Below, piece by piece: positions 33,120 to 42,044 of a stretch of DNA of 49,117 nt. Within the stretch, counting starts at the first letter, position 1, and the number at the start of each line of letters is the position of its first letter. Position numbers and translations under genes: made by a program. The notes under the pieces were generated by a model that did no database searches, was not told the origin of the DNA, and saw only the letters and a program-made list of their open reading frames with translations. This DNA comes from JBICIG01 sp043101605 (GTDB taxonomy: Bacteria > Planctomycetota > Phycisphaerae > Phycisphaerales > UBA1924): NCBI GenBank assembly GCA_043101605.1, contig JBICIG010000043.1, forward strand, positions 1 through 49,117. Reading direction: 5' to 3'.

Positions 33120-34199
33120 GTGTCGGTGAGCCCCGCAGCATCAGGCGACGGACCGGACCGCGACGCGGTCGATGCCGCCGCGGCCGCCCGCCGCGACGAG
33201 GCGCGTTCGCACGCTTCGGGCTCGCCCGGGGAGCATCTGCCCGCCCCTGGCGACGCGCCGCCCGAGGCCAAGCTCGAACCGGTCACGCTCCGAACACTCA
33301 ACCGGATGGCCCGCCGGGGCGAGAAGTTCGCTTGCCTGACGGCGTACGACGCGACCACGGCCCGTTGGCTCGAGCGTGCGGGCGTTCACCTGCTTCTGGC
33401 GGGGGATTCGGCCGCGGAGGTGATCTTCGGTCTCGATCGAACCATTGATGTGCCCGTCGAGGCGCTGCTGGCGCTGACGGCGGCGGTCAAACGGGGCGCC
33501 CCGCGCACGGTTGTCATGGCGGACCTGCCTTTCATGACCTACCACACGGGCGTGGGCGAGGCGGTGCGCAGCGCCGGGCGTTTCCTCACCGAGGGCCTGG
33601 CGGACATCGTGAAAGTCGAGGCCGACGCGTCGTTTGCGCCCGAGGTGCGGGCGATGAGCCGGGCGGGGATCGCGGTGTGCGCCCATGTGGGGAGCAAGCC
33701 GCAGCACTCAACGCGGACGGGGGGGTACACCTCGGCCGGTCGGACGGCAGCGGGCGCGGCGCGGATCATCGAGGACGCCCGCGCGCTCGAGGAAGCCGGT
33801 GCGGTCATGCTGCTGGTCGAGGCGGTGCCCGAGGAGGTCGCGGCGCGGCTGGTGGAGCGGACGAGCGTGCCGGTGATCGGGATCGGGGCGGGCCCGGCGT
33901 GCCACGGGCAGATCCTGGTCATTCAGGACCTCCTGGGAATGACCGATCATCCCCCGCGGTTTGCTGAGCCGGTGGCGTCGATGGGCCCGGCGATCCGCGA
34001 GGCGGGTCGCGAGTGGGTCCGCCGCGTCGCGTCGGGGAGCATCGGCGGGCAGCGGTACGCGATGCAGCCCGGAGAGGACCAGAAGCTGACGGAGATGGGT
34101 CCCCGGCGCGTCCCGGAGGGCGAGCGGGCGGGGGCGAATGAAACCGAGCGGTCACGCCCTGAAACCGCCCCGCGTCCAGCCCGAACGGAAGAGGGCTGA
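33120..34199 (+). CDS. panB: 3-methyl-2-oxobutanoate hydroxymethyltransferase
   Basis: A 359-aa enzyme that makes ketopantoate from 2-oxoisovalerate and methylene-tetrahydrofolate in pantothenate and coenzyme A synthesis. Family blocks: CLTAYDATTARWLERAG, LLLAGDSAAEVIFG with the metal-binding Asp, VMADLPFMTYHTG, VCAHVGSKPQHS, LLVEAVPEE with the catalytic Glu, and VIGIGAGPACHGQILV. It is longer than usual PanB (about 265-290 aa) owing to about 50 disordered residues at the N-terminus and 45 Arg/Pro/Glu-rich residues at the C-terminus. GTG 33120 is chosen from its distance to TATACT; GTG 33126 is possible. No panC is adjacent. Confidence 0.9.
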   Translation: MSVSPAASGDGPDRDAVDAAAAARRDEARSHASGSPGEHLPAPGDAPPEAKLEPVTLRTLNRMARRGEKFACLTAYDATTARWLERAGVHLLLAGDSAAEVIFGLDRTIDVPVEALLALTAAVKRGAPRTVVMADLPFMTYHTGVGEAVRSAGRFLTEGLADIVKVEADASFAPEVRAMSRAGIAVCAHVGSKPQHSTRTGGYTSAGRTAAGAARIIEDARALEEAGAVMLLVEAVPEEVAARLVERTSVPVIGIGAGPACHGQILVIQDLLGMTDHPPRFAEPVASMGPAIREAGREWVRRVASGSIGGQRYAMQPGEDQKLTEMGPRRVPEGERAGANETERSRPETAPRPARTEEG

Positions 34200-34239
34200 G
34201 CCGCACGGGATCGGCGGGATTGTCGGGAAAGGACGAGCG

Positions 34240-35625
34240 ATGCGACGGATGGTGAGCTTCGGGCCGGCTTTGGTCGTGCTCTGCACCGCGGTGCTCGGCG
34301 TCGTGCTGGTGCCGGCGCTGGTCCGCTCGGCGACCTTCGCGCGGACCGAGGCCCGGATCGAACTGGCGCGGCAGGTCCTTGACGATGACGACATCCTGCA
34401 GCGGCTCGACCGCGCGATCAGCGCCATCGCCGACGCGGTCGCGCCCTCGGTCGTCCACATCGATGTCGCCGCCCGCTCGGAGCGACCCGGCGGGGCGACG
34501 GGGTCGGGCTGGGTCTACGACCACGACGGGCACATCATCACCAACGCGCATGTCATCCGCGACGCGAACCTGATCCGCGTGCAGTTCCACGACGGGCGGA
34601 TCCGCCAGGCGCGGCTGGTCGCGTTCGATCCGTTCACCGACATCGCGGTGCTCCGCGTCGGCGAGCGGGACGGGCTCTTCCCCGCGCCGCGGGCGACCGG
34701 GGAGATCCCGCGCCAGGGCCAGAGCGTCTTCGCGTTCGGCTCGCCGTTCGGGTTCAAGTTCTCGATGTCGCGCGGGATCATCTCCGGGCTCGGGCGGGAG
34801 CCGTCGAGCGCGATCGACTTCGGCGGGTACACGAACTTCATCCAGACCGACGCGGCGGTGAACCCGGGCAACTCGGGCGGGCCGCTGGTCAACTCCGGCG
34901 GGCGCGTGATCGGCATGAATGTCGCGATCGCAACGGGTCGCGACACCGACGGCACGATCGAAGGGCAGTCGGCGGGCATCAGCTTCGCGATCCCGCTGGC
35001 GACGATCGAGTCGGTGGTCGAGCAGTTGATCGAGCGGGGGACCGTGTCGCGCGGTTTCCTGGGGATCAACCTGCCCAACAGCCCGGTGATCATCGACGAC
35101 GCGGCGTTCCGCGGCGCGGGGGTCCCGGTGCCGCGCGTGGTCCAGGACGGGCCGGCCGCCCGCGGCGGGCTCCGCTCGGGCGATGTGATCGTTTCCATCG
35201 ACGGCGAGCCGGTACCGACCGTCGCGGCGCTGCGCTCGATCGTCTCGAATGTGCGCCCGGGCGAGGTGCTCGATCTGTCGGTGTTCCGCGAGGGAACGCT
35301 CGAGCCGGTCGAGGTGGTCGCGGGGGAGTTCACTTTCGAGGAACTCGCGGCGCAGTCGGTGCGTGGGGCGCTGCTGGTGCTCGGGCTCGACCTGAGCGAG
35401 GGCGTCGGCGTGCCGCGCGTGCAGAGCGTCGATCGCTGGTGGGCCGCGACCGCGGGCTTCAAGCCCGGGCAGACGATCCGGGCGGTGGACGGCGAGACGG
35501 TCGCGAACCTCGAGCAGTTCTTCGTCACGCTGGCCAACCGGGGCTTCCTCGCGGGCGAGCCCGTGGAGTTCACGGTCGAGTCTGAAGAGGGCGAGGAGAA
35601 GCTCGAGTTGCGACTGCCGCGCTGA
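34240..35625 (+). CDS. HtrA/DegP-type trypsin-like serine protease with two PDZ domains
   Basis: A 461-aa envelope protease that degrades misfolded proteins. An N-terminal hydrophobic helix (about 5-28) is a membrane anchor or uncleaved signal. The catalytic triad is His104 in TNAHVI, Asp134 in TDIAVL and Ser212 in NPGNSGGPL. A first PDZ domain spans about residues 265-365 (GLRSGDVIVSIDGEPV) and a second, more divergent one about 385-461 (FKPGQTIRAVDGETV). This layout fits DegP/DegQ/DegS; it has one anchor but two PDZ domains, so it is not exactly DegS. AAAGGA precedes the ATG at 34240. It follows panB by 40 bp, possibly as an operon. Confidence 0.9.
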   Translation: MRRMVSFGPALVVLCTAVLGVVLVPALVRSATFARTEARIELARQVLDDDDILQRLDRAISAIADAVAPSVVHIDVAARSERPGGATGSGWVYDHDGHIITNAHVIRDANLIRVQFHDGRIRQARLVAFDPFTDIAVLRVGERDGLFPAPRATGEIPRQGQSVFAFGSPFGFKFSMSRGIISGLGREPSSAIDFGGYTNFIQTDAAVNPGNSGGPLVNSGGRVIGMNVAIATGRDTDGTIEGQSAGISFAIPLATIESVVEQLIERGTVSRGFLGINLPNSPVIIDDAAFRGAGVPVPRVVQDGPAARGGLRSGDVIVSIDGEPVPTVAALRSIVSNVRPGEVLDLSVFREGTLEPVEVVAGEFTFEELAAQSVRGALLVLGLDLSEGVGVPRVQSVDRWWAATAGFKPGQTIRAVDGETVANLEQFFVTLANRGFLAGEPVEFTVESEEGEEKLELRLPR

Positions 35626-35634
35626 TGCCCGTTG

Positions 35635-36447
35635 TCAATCCCGGGAGTTCGGTTGGGATCGCGCGGGCTCGGCCGGTCGCAGGCGGACGGTTACCGGCGT
35701 GCCGAAGGGCGGGATCGCTGCGATGTTGGCTTTCCACTGGAGGGGCTCGACGGCCTCGGCGTGGGGAATCACGCGGCTGAGCGCGATGGTCTCGCCGCCG
35801 AAGGTCGCCAGTCCGATGAGCGTGCCCGCGAAGTCCGCGTCGTAGACCTCGCGTCCCTGCCAGGTGACCAGCCGCGACCCTGCGAAAACGAACTCGATCG
35901 GGCGTTCGGCGCCGAGGGGGAGCCCGGTGCGGGCCGAGACGACCCAGGACTCGGCGCGGTCGAGGCGCGGGTTGCCGGCGTCATCGCGCGTGATGAACTC
36001 GACGATGACGCGGTCGCCTGTGGGAGGATCGAGAACGACCCGCCACGCGCCCGACTCCTGATTCTCGGTGCGCCACGAGCCGGGCGAGCCCGACTGGAGC
36101 CCGATCGCAATGAGGGCGGCGTGGATGTGCGAGGGTCGCGCCTCGGTGACGACGAGCGATTCGTGCTCGCGCGTGTCGGGGGTGCAGACGATCTGCTCGA
36201 GCCAGACATCCGGGGCGTCTGGATCGAACGCGTCGACGGGGACGAAGCCCTCGAACTCGACGACGCGGCGTTCGAGATCGACGCGCACGCCGGGGAGCAG
36301 TTCGACCGCGTCGATCCCGACGATGGGCGCGGGATCGGGCGCGGCGGCTGTGGGGCGCTCGGCGGGCCCGCGTCCGCATGACGCAAGGCAGAGCGCGCCC
36401 AGCAGCGGGAGCGGGCGGCGCGGCGGGGTGGATCGTCGACGGGTCAT
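35635..36447 (-). CDS. YdjY domain lipoprotein
   Basis: A 270-aa exported lipoprotein: an Arg-rich start, hydrophobic helix and lipobox LASC near residue 24. Residues about 45-150 resemble the YdjY domain (LLPGVRVDLERRVVEFEGFV and HESLVVTEARPSHIHAALIAIGL), found mainly in planctomycetes and of unknown function. A second half, about 150-270, is beta-rich with no family I recognise. Its start overlaps the murD stop by 4 bp, so it is translated with murD. Confidence 0.75.
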   Translation of the reverse strand: MTRRRSTPPRRPLPLLGALCLASCGRGPAERPTAAAPDPAPIVGIDAVELLPGVRVDLERRVVEFEGFVPVDAFDPDAPDVWLEQIVCTPDTREHESLVVTEARPSHIHAALIAIGLQSGSPGSWRTENQESGAWRVVLDPPTGDRVIVEFITRDDAGNPRLDRAESWVVSARTGLPLGAERPIEFVFAGSRLVTWQGREVYDADFAGTLIGLATFGGETIALSRVIPHAEAVEPLQWKANIAAIPPFGTPVTVRLRPAEPARSQPNSRD

Positions 36448-37901
36448 GGGTTGGATTCCGCGCCGGCGGCCGCGCCGGCGAAGACTCGCCCCCGTTCCTC
36501 GTAGTTTTCGAACTGGTCCCACGAGGCGCACGCCGGGGAGAGCAGGACGATCGGCGGGGCCACGGTCTCGGGCGCGCGTACTTGGGCGCGTGCACAGGCG
36601 CGGGCGAGGTCGACCGCGGCGGCGAGCGAGTCGGCCGCATGGATGTGCTCGGGGCACGCGGCGCAGAGCGCAGCGGCGGTGGCGCCGATTGCGGTGAAGG
36701 AGCCGAGTTCGGGCGCACGTTTGGTGAGGGGCGTGAGATCGATGCCCTTGTCGTACCCGCCGGCGATGAGATGGACGCGATCGAGGGGAGTCTCGGTCGC
36801 GAGGGCTTCGAGCGCGAGCAGCGCCGAGTCGGGCGTGGTGCTCTTGGAGTCGTCGATGTAGCGCACGCCGTCGACGATTGCGACGGTGCAGAGCCGGTGG
36901 GGCAGCCCCGGGAACGCGGCGAGGGCCTCGGTGAGCGCCGCCGGGTCTGCGTGCAAAGAGCACGCGCGGGCGAGCGCTTCGCACGCCGCCAGCGCGACCG
37001 CGGCGTTCATGCGGTTGTGCGGGCCCGGAACAAGCAGTTTCGGAAGCGATGCGAGGCGGGGGTCGGTCTCGGTGACCTCGACGCGATCGACGCCGGGGCG
37101 GGTGGGCCAGCCGCGTGCGACGCCCGCGACGATCGCGGCGGCGGGGTGGTGGGCGATCAGGTGCTGCTTGCTGACGCGGTAGTGGTTGAGCGAGCCGTGC
37201 CAGTCGAGGTGATTGGGCGCAAAGCCGGTGACGACGGCGACGGCGGGCGACCACGCTCGGATCGTCGCGTCGCGCGAGCGTGAGAGCCAGTGGAGCATGG
37301 CGCTCGAGAGTTCGAGGACGACGGGGTCGCCGGGCTGGATCGTGTTGTCGGGGGCGTCGGGGTTGGTGAATGAATCGAGCAGCGAGCCGCCGATGTTGCC
37401 GCCGAGGTGGGCGCGCCGGTGCGTGGCGCGCAGGGCGTGGGCGATCATGGCGCTGGTGGTGCTCTTGCCGGCCGACCCGGTGACGCCGACGACGGGGCAG
37501 GCGGCGGGGAGGCAGGTGATGGTCAGTTCGATCTCGGTGGTGATGGGGACGCCGACGGTCTCGGCGGTGCGGAGGAAGGGGTTGTTCCAGGGTTGCCCGA
37601 CGGCGGGGTTGGCGACGATGAGGTCGGCGTCTGCGAAGTCCGCGTGGTCGTGCGCGCCGAGTCGGAGGGTGAGCGTGCCCGAGGCCAGGTGCTGTGCTTC
37701 GTGCGCGCGGAGTTGGTCGAGGGCGCTGCGGAGTTGGGACTCGTCGGCGGTGTCGGTGAGCGTGACGCGCGAGCCGCGGGCGAGGAGGAAGCGCGTGACG
37801 CCGAGCCCCCCGCCGAATCGGCCCAGGCCCATGACCGTGACGCGTGTGCCGGCGAGTTCGGGGAGCGTGGGGGAGCGGGATGGGTTGGTGGCCGAGGGCA
37901 T
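36444..37901 (-). CDS. murD: UDP-N-acetylmuramoyl-L-alanine--D-glutamate ligase
   Basis: A 485-aa Mur ligase adding D-glutamate to the peptidoglycan precursor in the cytoplasm. The N-terminal Rossmann domain has VMGLGRFGGGLG; the ATP loop is TGSAGKST with Lys146 (usual TGTNGKS/T); later blocks are NHLDWHGSLNHYRVSK and DDSKSTTPDSALLAL in the C-terminal domain, typical of MurD. The ATG at 37901 has no clear ribosome site, and a TAGAGT hexamer lies about 55 bp upstream. It sits between priA and the YdjY gene. Presence of MurD is consistent with a normal peptidoglycan cell wall. Confidence 0.88.
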   Translation of the reverse strand: MPSATNPSRSPTLPELAGTRVTVMGLGRFGGGLGVTRFLLARGSRVTLTDTADESQLRSALDQLRAHEAQHLASGTLTLRLGAHDHADFADADLIVANPAVGQPWNNPFLRTAETVGVPITTEIELTITCLPAACPVVGVTGSAGKSTTSAMIAHALRATHRRAHLGGNIGGSLLDSFTNPDAPDNTIQPGDPVVLELSSAMLHWLSRSRDATIRAWSPAVAVVTGFAPNHLDWHGSLNHYRVSKQHLIAHHPAAAIVAGVARGWPTRPGVDRVEVTETDPRLASLPKLLVPGPHNRMNAAVALAACEALARACSLHADPAALTEALAAFPGLPHRLCTVAIVDGVRYIDDSKSTTPDSALLALEALATETPLDRVHLIAGGYDKGIDLTPLTKRAPELGSFTAIGATAAALCAACPEHIHAADSLAAAVDLARACARAQVRAPETVAPPIVLLSPACASWDQFENYEERGRVFAGAAAGAESNP

Positions 37902-37960
37902 GGGAGGTGTTGGGCGCTGGTCCGCTCCCTCACGGTCGCGGGTCGTTGAGTGTCGCGACT

Positions 37961-40321
37961 CTACATCATCGCGACGGGATCGACATCGATCGCGATGGCG
38001 TCGCTGGCGTGCAGGCCGGTTTCGGTTCGGAGGGTGCCCAGGAGTTGCTGGAGCGTGCCGGGATCGGGGGCGATGAGTTCGGTGGAGAAGCGGAAACGGT
38101 CGGCGACGCGGGCGATGGGGCAGGGCATCGGACCATCGACGCGGATGCGTGGGAGATCGAGCTGGCGAGCGAAACGGCGGGCCTGATCGGCGATGGCGGC
38201 GGCGGCGGATTCGGCTTTGGCGGCGTCGGTGTGACGCGAAACGACTCGGGCCATTCGGGTGATCGGCGGGAGCCCCGCGTCGCGGCGGAAGGCGAGTTCG
38301 CGGCGGGCGAAGCGGTCGTAGTCGTGAGCCGCGGCGAGGGTGATCGGTTCGGCGGTGGGGTTGAAGGTCTGGACGATGACGCGGGCGCCCGTCGAGGCTC
38401 TGCCGGCGCGCCCGGCGACCTGGGAGACGAGTTGAAAGGTGCGTTCGGCGGCGCGGAAGTCGGGGAGGTTGATCGCGGTGTCGGCGCTGAGGACGCCGAC
38501 GAGCGTGACGGCGGGGAAGTCGAGCCCCTTGGCGATCATCTGCGTGCCGAGCAGGACGCGGAGTTCGCGGCGGGCGAAGCGGTCGAGGACGCGGAAGTAG
38601 TCGGCGCCGGTGCGCATGGAGTCGGAGTCGACGCGTTCGAAATCGCGAGCGGGCTCGAGATCGAAGTCGCGGGCGAGTTCTTCCTCGACGCGCTGCGTGC
38701 CGGCGCCGAGTCGGACGACGGGCTTGGAGCAGAGCGGGCACCTGGGCGGGGCGAGCTGCTCGGCGAGGCAGTGGTGGCAGCGCAGGTGCTCGCGGCGGCG
38801 CGGGCCGGCCGGCTCGTGCGCGCGGCGGTGAACGACGAGCCCGGCGTCGCAATGGTCGCAGCGGAGCGACCAGCCGCAGCGGTGGTCGGAGCAGCCGAGG
38901 AAGGAGGCGAAGCCGCGGCGGTTGAGCAGGAGGATCGCCTGCTCGTTCCGGTCGAGGGCGGCGCGGAGTTCGTGCGCCAGGCGGGTGCCGATGGAGGGCG
39001 GGTGGTGTCCTTTGGCGGGGCGGGGCTCGCGGGCGAGGTCGGAGATGGTGACGGCGGGGAGTCGGCCGCCGGCGACACGCTCGGTCAGGCGCCAGAGGCG
39101 GAAGCGTGCGCCCGAGCGGGTGGCGTTGTGCCAGGACTCGAGGCTGGGGGTGGCGCTGCCGAGGACGACGGCGGCGTCTTCGAGTTGGGCACGCTTGATC
39201 GCGACATCGCGGGCGTGGTAGCGGGGGAGTTGGTCCTGCTTATAAGAGGAATCGTGCTCCTCGTCGACGATGATGAGCCCGAGGTTGGAAACGGGGCTGA
39301 AGACGGCGCTGCGCGCGCCGACGGCGACCCGACGCGAGCCGTCGGCCAAGCGGGCCCATTCGGCGTGTCGCTGTGAGGCGGTGAGCCCGGAGTGGAGGAT
39401 CGCGACGGTGTCGTCGCCGAGACGGGAGCGGAAGCGTTCGGCGGTCTGGGGGGTGAGGGCGATCTCGGGGACGAGCATGATGGCGGTCTGGGCGCGCGCG
39501 AGCGCGGCTTCGATGGCGGCGAGGTAGACCTCGGTCTTGCCCGAGCCGGTGATGCCGTGGAGCAGGTGCGGGGTGAACGAGCCGAGCGAGTCGATGATGC
39601 CCTGGGCGGCGACGGACTGCTCGTGGGTGAGGTTCGGGGCGGCGGAGCGGCTCGTCGGGTGGAGCGGGAGTTCGCCGGTGGTGCGGACGGTGTCGACCCG
39701 GACCTCGCGGAGGAGGCCGGCGGCGAGAAGGCGGTTGATCGGGGCCTTGGTCTTTGAGCCGGCGAGGCGGGCGAGGTCGGCGGGAGAGGCGGGGAAGGCG
39801 GCGGCGGGGACAGCGGCGAGGGCGGTCCGGGCGGATTCGGCGGTGGGGGGGAGACGCTCGGCGGGGGGTTGGGAGAGCGCGTCGGGCGAGGCCGGTTCGA
39901 GGAGCGTGAGTTGGCGGGAGCCGATGCGCTTCTTGACCGAGGCGGGGAGCATGGTGGCCAGGACCATGCCCATGGGGCAGAGGTAGTAGCCGGCCATCCA
40001 TTCGGCGAGGTGGATGAGGGTGGGGGCGACGCGGGTGCCGGTGGGCTCGGTGACGGGGCGGAGGCGGTCGGGCGTGAGGTTGGGGGGGCAACGGACTTCG
40101 GTGGTGCGCACGACGACGCCTTCGGCGGAGGTGCGGCCGAGCGGGACGCGAACGCGGTCGCCGACGGCGAGTGAGGCGGAGGGGTCTCGGTAGACGAGGG
40201 TGTCGTGGGCCGAGCGGGTGTCGAGCCCGCGTTCGACGACGACGCGGACGAGGGGTGCGTCGGGGTCGGCGTTCTGGTCGGGGCCGGTGGGGAAGAGGGG
40301 TTCGGGGGGCGGGTCGGTCAT
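37961..40321 (-). CDS. priA: Primosomal replication restart helicase PriA
   Basis: A 786-aa 3'-5' DNA helicase that reloads the replisome at stalled forks. The first 100 residues are the 3'-DNA-binding domain. Helicase motifs: Walker A GITGSGKTEVY with Lys262, DEEH at 353-356, LGSATPSLESW, and QVAGRAGRASTGARVIVQT near the C-terminus. A zinc cluster of eight cysteines lies about residues 464-510 (CSDHRCGWSLRCDHC, then CHHC and CPLC). The ATG at 40321 lies only 22 bp from the divergent carA start. murD follows after 59 bp. Confidence 0.95.
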   Translation of the reverse strand: MTDPPPEPLFPTGPDQNADPDAPLVRVVVERGLDTRSAHDTLVYRDPSASLAVGDRVRVPLGRTSAEGVVVRTTEVRCPPNLTPDRLRPVTEPTGTRVAPTLIHLAEWMAGYYLCPMGMVLATMLPASVKKRIGSRQLTLLEPASPDALSQPPAERLPPTAESARTALAAVPAAAFPASPADLARLAGSKTKAPINRLLAAGLLREVRVDTVRTTGELPLHPTSRSAAPNLTHEQSVAAQGIIDSLGSFTPHLLHGITGSGKTEVYLAAIEAALARAQTAIMLVPEIALTPQTAERFRSRLGDDTVAILHSGLTASQRHAEWARLADGSRRVAVGARSAVFSPVSNLGLIIVDEEHDSSYKQDQLPRYHARDVAIKRAQLEDAAVVLGSATPSLESWHNATRSGARFRLWRLTERVAGGRLPAVTISDLAREPRPAKGHHPPSIGTRLAHELRAALDRNEQAILLLNRRGFASFLGCSDHRCGWSLRCDHCDAGLVVHRRAHEPAGPRRREHLRCHHCLAEQLAPPRCPLCSKPVVRLGAGTQRVEEELARDFDLEPARDFERVDSDSMRTGADYFRVLDRFARRELRVLLGTQMIAKGLDFPAVTLVGVLSADTAINLPDFRAAERTFQLVSQVAGRAGRASTGARVIVQTFNPTAEPITLAAAHDYDRFARRELAFRRDAGLPPITRMARVVSRHTDAAKAESAAAAIADQARRFARQLDLPRIRVDGPMPCPIARVADRFRFSTELIAPDPGTLQQLLGTLRTETGLHASDAIAIDVDPVAMM

Positions 40322-40328
40322 GGGGCGC

Positions 40329-40337
40329 TAGAATGTA
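40329..40337. promoter_or_regulatory. Overlapping divergent -10 elements of carA and priA
   Basis: On the + strand TAGAAT (40329-40334) ends 8 nt before the carA ATG. On the minus strand TACATT (40337-40332) ends 10 nt before the priA ATG. The two hexamers share three base pairs, and only 21 bp separate the start codons. Confidence 0.55.
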
Positions 40338-40342
40338 CGCCA

Positions 40343-41563
40343 ATGACAGATCACACAGTTCGCGGCGCGGGAAAGGCGGAGGTTCGGGTCGGGCGGTTGG
40401 CGCTCGAGGACGGAGCCGTCTTCCGCGGGAAGGCGTTCGGTGCGCGCGGGGTGACGCGCGCGGCGGAGGTCGTGTTCAACACCGCGATGGCGGGGTACCA
40501 GGAATCGCTGACCGATCCGTCGTATCGGGATCAGGTCTTGGTCGAGACCTTCCCGCTGATCGGGAACACGGGTGTCAATGGGGAGGATCTCGAATCGCGC
40601 GGCGTGCATGTCGCGGGCTTCGTGGTGCGCGAGTTGGCGCGTCGGCACTCGAACTTCCGCGCGACGGATTCGCTCGATGCGTTCCTGGCGGGGCAGGGCG
40701 TGATGGGGCTCGAGGGCGTGGACACGCGGGCGATCACGCTGCGACTGCGGACCGCGGGGGCGATGCGCGGCGTGATCTCTGATGACGCGTCGTTGAGCGA
40801 TGCGGAACTGGTCGAGCGGGCGCGCTCGGCGCCGGGGATGGCCGGGCGGAACCTGGTGGGCAAGGTTGGGTGCGCGTCGAGTGAGGCGTGGTCGGAGGAT
40901 CTGGGGGCGTGGGACGCGTTCGTTTCGGGTGAGGCCGAGGGCGAGCCGTTGCGGGTGCTGGCGCTGGACTGCGGGGCGAAGCGGAACATCCTGCGGCACC
41001 TGGCCGAGCGCGGGTGCGCGGTGACGCTGGTGCCGGCGACGATTTCGGCGGACGAGGTGCTGGGGGCGTTTGAGCGGGGAGAGGCCGACGGGCTGTTCCT
41101 GTCGAACGGGCCGGGCGATCCGGCGGCGGTGTCCGGGGTGATCGAGATGATCCGTGGGGTGGTGCGGAGCGAGCGTGAGCCGGCGATGCCGGTGTTCGGG
41201 ATCTGCCTCGGGCACCAGTTGCTTTCATTGGCGCTGGGGGCGAGCACCTACAAGCTGCCGTTCGGGCATCGGGGCGCGAATCAGCCGGTGCTGGAGGTTG
41301 ATACGGGGCGGGTGCAGATCACGAGCCAGAACCACGGGTTCGCGGTGCGCGAGGATTTTTCGGACGCGACGGGGCTGCGCGTGACGCATCGCAATCTGAA
41401 TGATGGGACGGTGGCGGGGGTGGAGATGCGAGGCAAGCCGGTGTTCGGCGTGCAGCATCACCCGGAGGCGTCGCCCGGTCCTCATGATGCGGCGGTGAGT
41501 TTCGATCGCTTCGTGACGCTGATGCGTGGCGTTCGGTCGGAACGGCGTGGCGCGGCGGTGTGA
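40343..41563 (+). CDS. carA: Carbamoyl-phosphate synthase small subunit
   Basis: A 406-aa glutaminase subunit that supplies ammonia to CarB for carbamoyl phosphate, feeding arginine and pyrimidine synthesis. The N-terminal CarA domain starts LALEDGAVFRGKAFGA and has VVFNTAMAGYQESLTDPSY. The class I amidotransferase domain holds the nucleophile Cys288 in GICLGHQL and the His373/Glu375 pair in QHHPEASPGP. The ATG at 40343 is placed 8 nt after TAGAAT. carB is not adjacent. Confidence 0.95.
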   Translation: MTDHTVRGAGKAEVRVGRLALEDGAVFRGKAFGARGVTRAAEVVFNTAMAGYQESLTDPSYRDQVLVETFPLIGNTGVNGEDLESRGVHVAGFVVRELARRHSNFRATDSLDAFLAGQGVMGLEGVDTRAITLRLRTAGAMRGVISDDASLSDAELVERARSAPGMAGRNLVGKVGCASSEAWSEDLGAWDAFVSGEAEGEPLRVLALDCGAKRNILRHLAERGCAVTLVPATISADEVLGAFERGEADGLFLSNGPGDPAAVSGVIEMIRGVVRSEREPAMPVFGICLGHQLLSLALGASTYKLPFGHRGANQPVLEVDTGRVQITSQNHGFAVREDFSDATGLRVTHRNLNDGTVAGVEMRGKPVFGVQHHPEASPGPHDAAVSFDRFVTLMRGVRSERRGAAV

Positions 41564-41746
41564 GTGAAGTTGCGGTGGTGCGTGTCCGGTGTTGCGGAGT
41601 GGCGGTTGCACGCGCTGTTGAACTGCGCAGACTGGGAAACTGGGGGATCTGCGGGGGTTTGAGAGGTTTCCGGGGTGTAGGGGGGGATGCGCGGGCGTTC
41701 TCGGTCGGGGTTGCGAGCAACTGAACGAATTTGAGTCAGAAGCCCC

Positions 41747-41774
41747 TTGAATCGGATAGGTGGTCGTGTATATT
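41747..41774 (+). promoter_or_regulatory. Candidate promoter: TTGAAT, 16 bp, TATATT
   Basis: TTGAAT (41747-41752) and TATATT (41769-41774) are separated by 16 bp and are among the best matches to the sigma-70-type consensus in the window. Confidence 0.6.
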
Positions 41775-41982
41775 GCGCAAGATCCGGGCTCTGTGTCTGG
41801 ATTCGTTCGGCGGCGGGGCGTAGTCGCGTCGGCCTGCTGAACGGTCAGGGAGAAGGCCCCGCGCGGAGATCTTCGCGGGGCATGTTGGAGAGGGGCGCGG
41901 GTTCGCCCGAGGCTTTGAGTCAATCGCGTTCGAAGACAGCAATGTTGAGTCCTTCGAGGCGTTTGTTTGTGTGAGGGTAGTT

Positions 41983-42008
41983 CACCCTTCCCTGCGTGGG
42001 AAGGCGTG
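41983..42008 (+). other. Hairpin in the leader of the dockerin gene
   Basis: Ten base pairs (7 + 3 with one bulge) around a 5-nt loop, 36 nt before the start codon. It could influence translation or transcript stability. Confidence 0.4.
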
Positions 42009-42044
42009 ACAGACTGTGGGTCTTTTGATCAGAGGAGTGTCCAT

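Larger units (their letters stand above)
41564..42044 (+). other. Intergenic region and long leader of the second dockerin gene
   Basis: About 480 bp with no protein gene that I can support. It holds a promoter at 41747-41774, which predicts a leader of about 260 nt. In the leader are a GC stem (41857-41863 with 41874-41880), an imperfect hairpin at 41983-42008, and the ribosome site GAGGAG at 42032-42037. Confidence 0.5.

Noticed and set aside
37844..39376. A 510-residue Gly/Glu/Ala-rich open frame opposite priA
   Set aside because: It is antisense to the helicase motifs of PriA and has no family features.
41882..41974. Small open frame in the leader of the second dockerin gene
   Set aside because: It has no ribosome site or recognisable product and is as likely chance as an upstream peptide.
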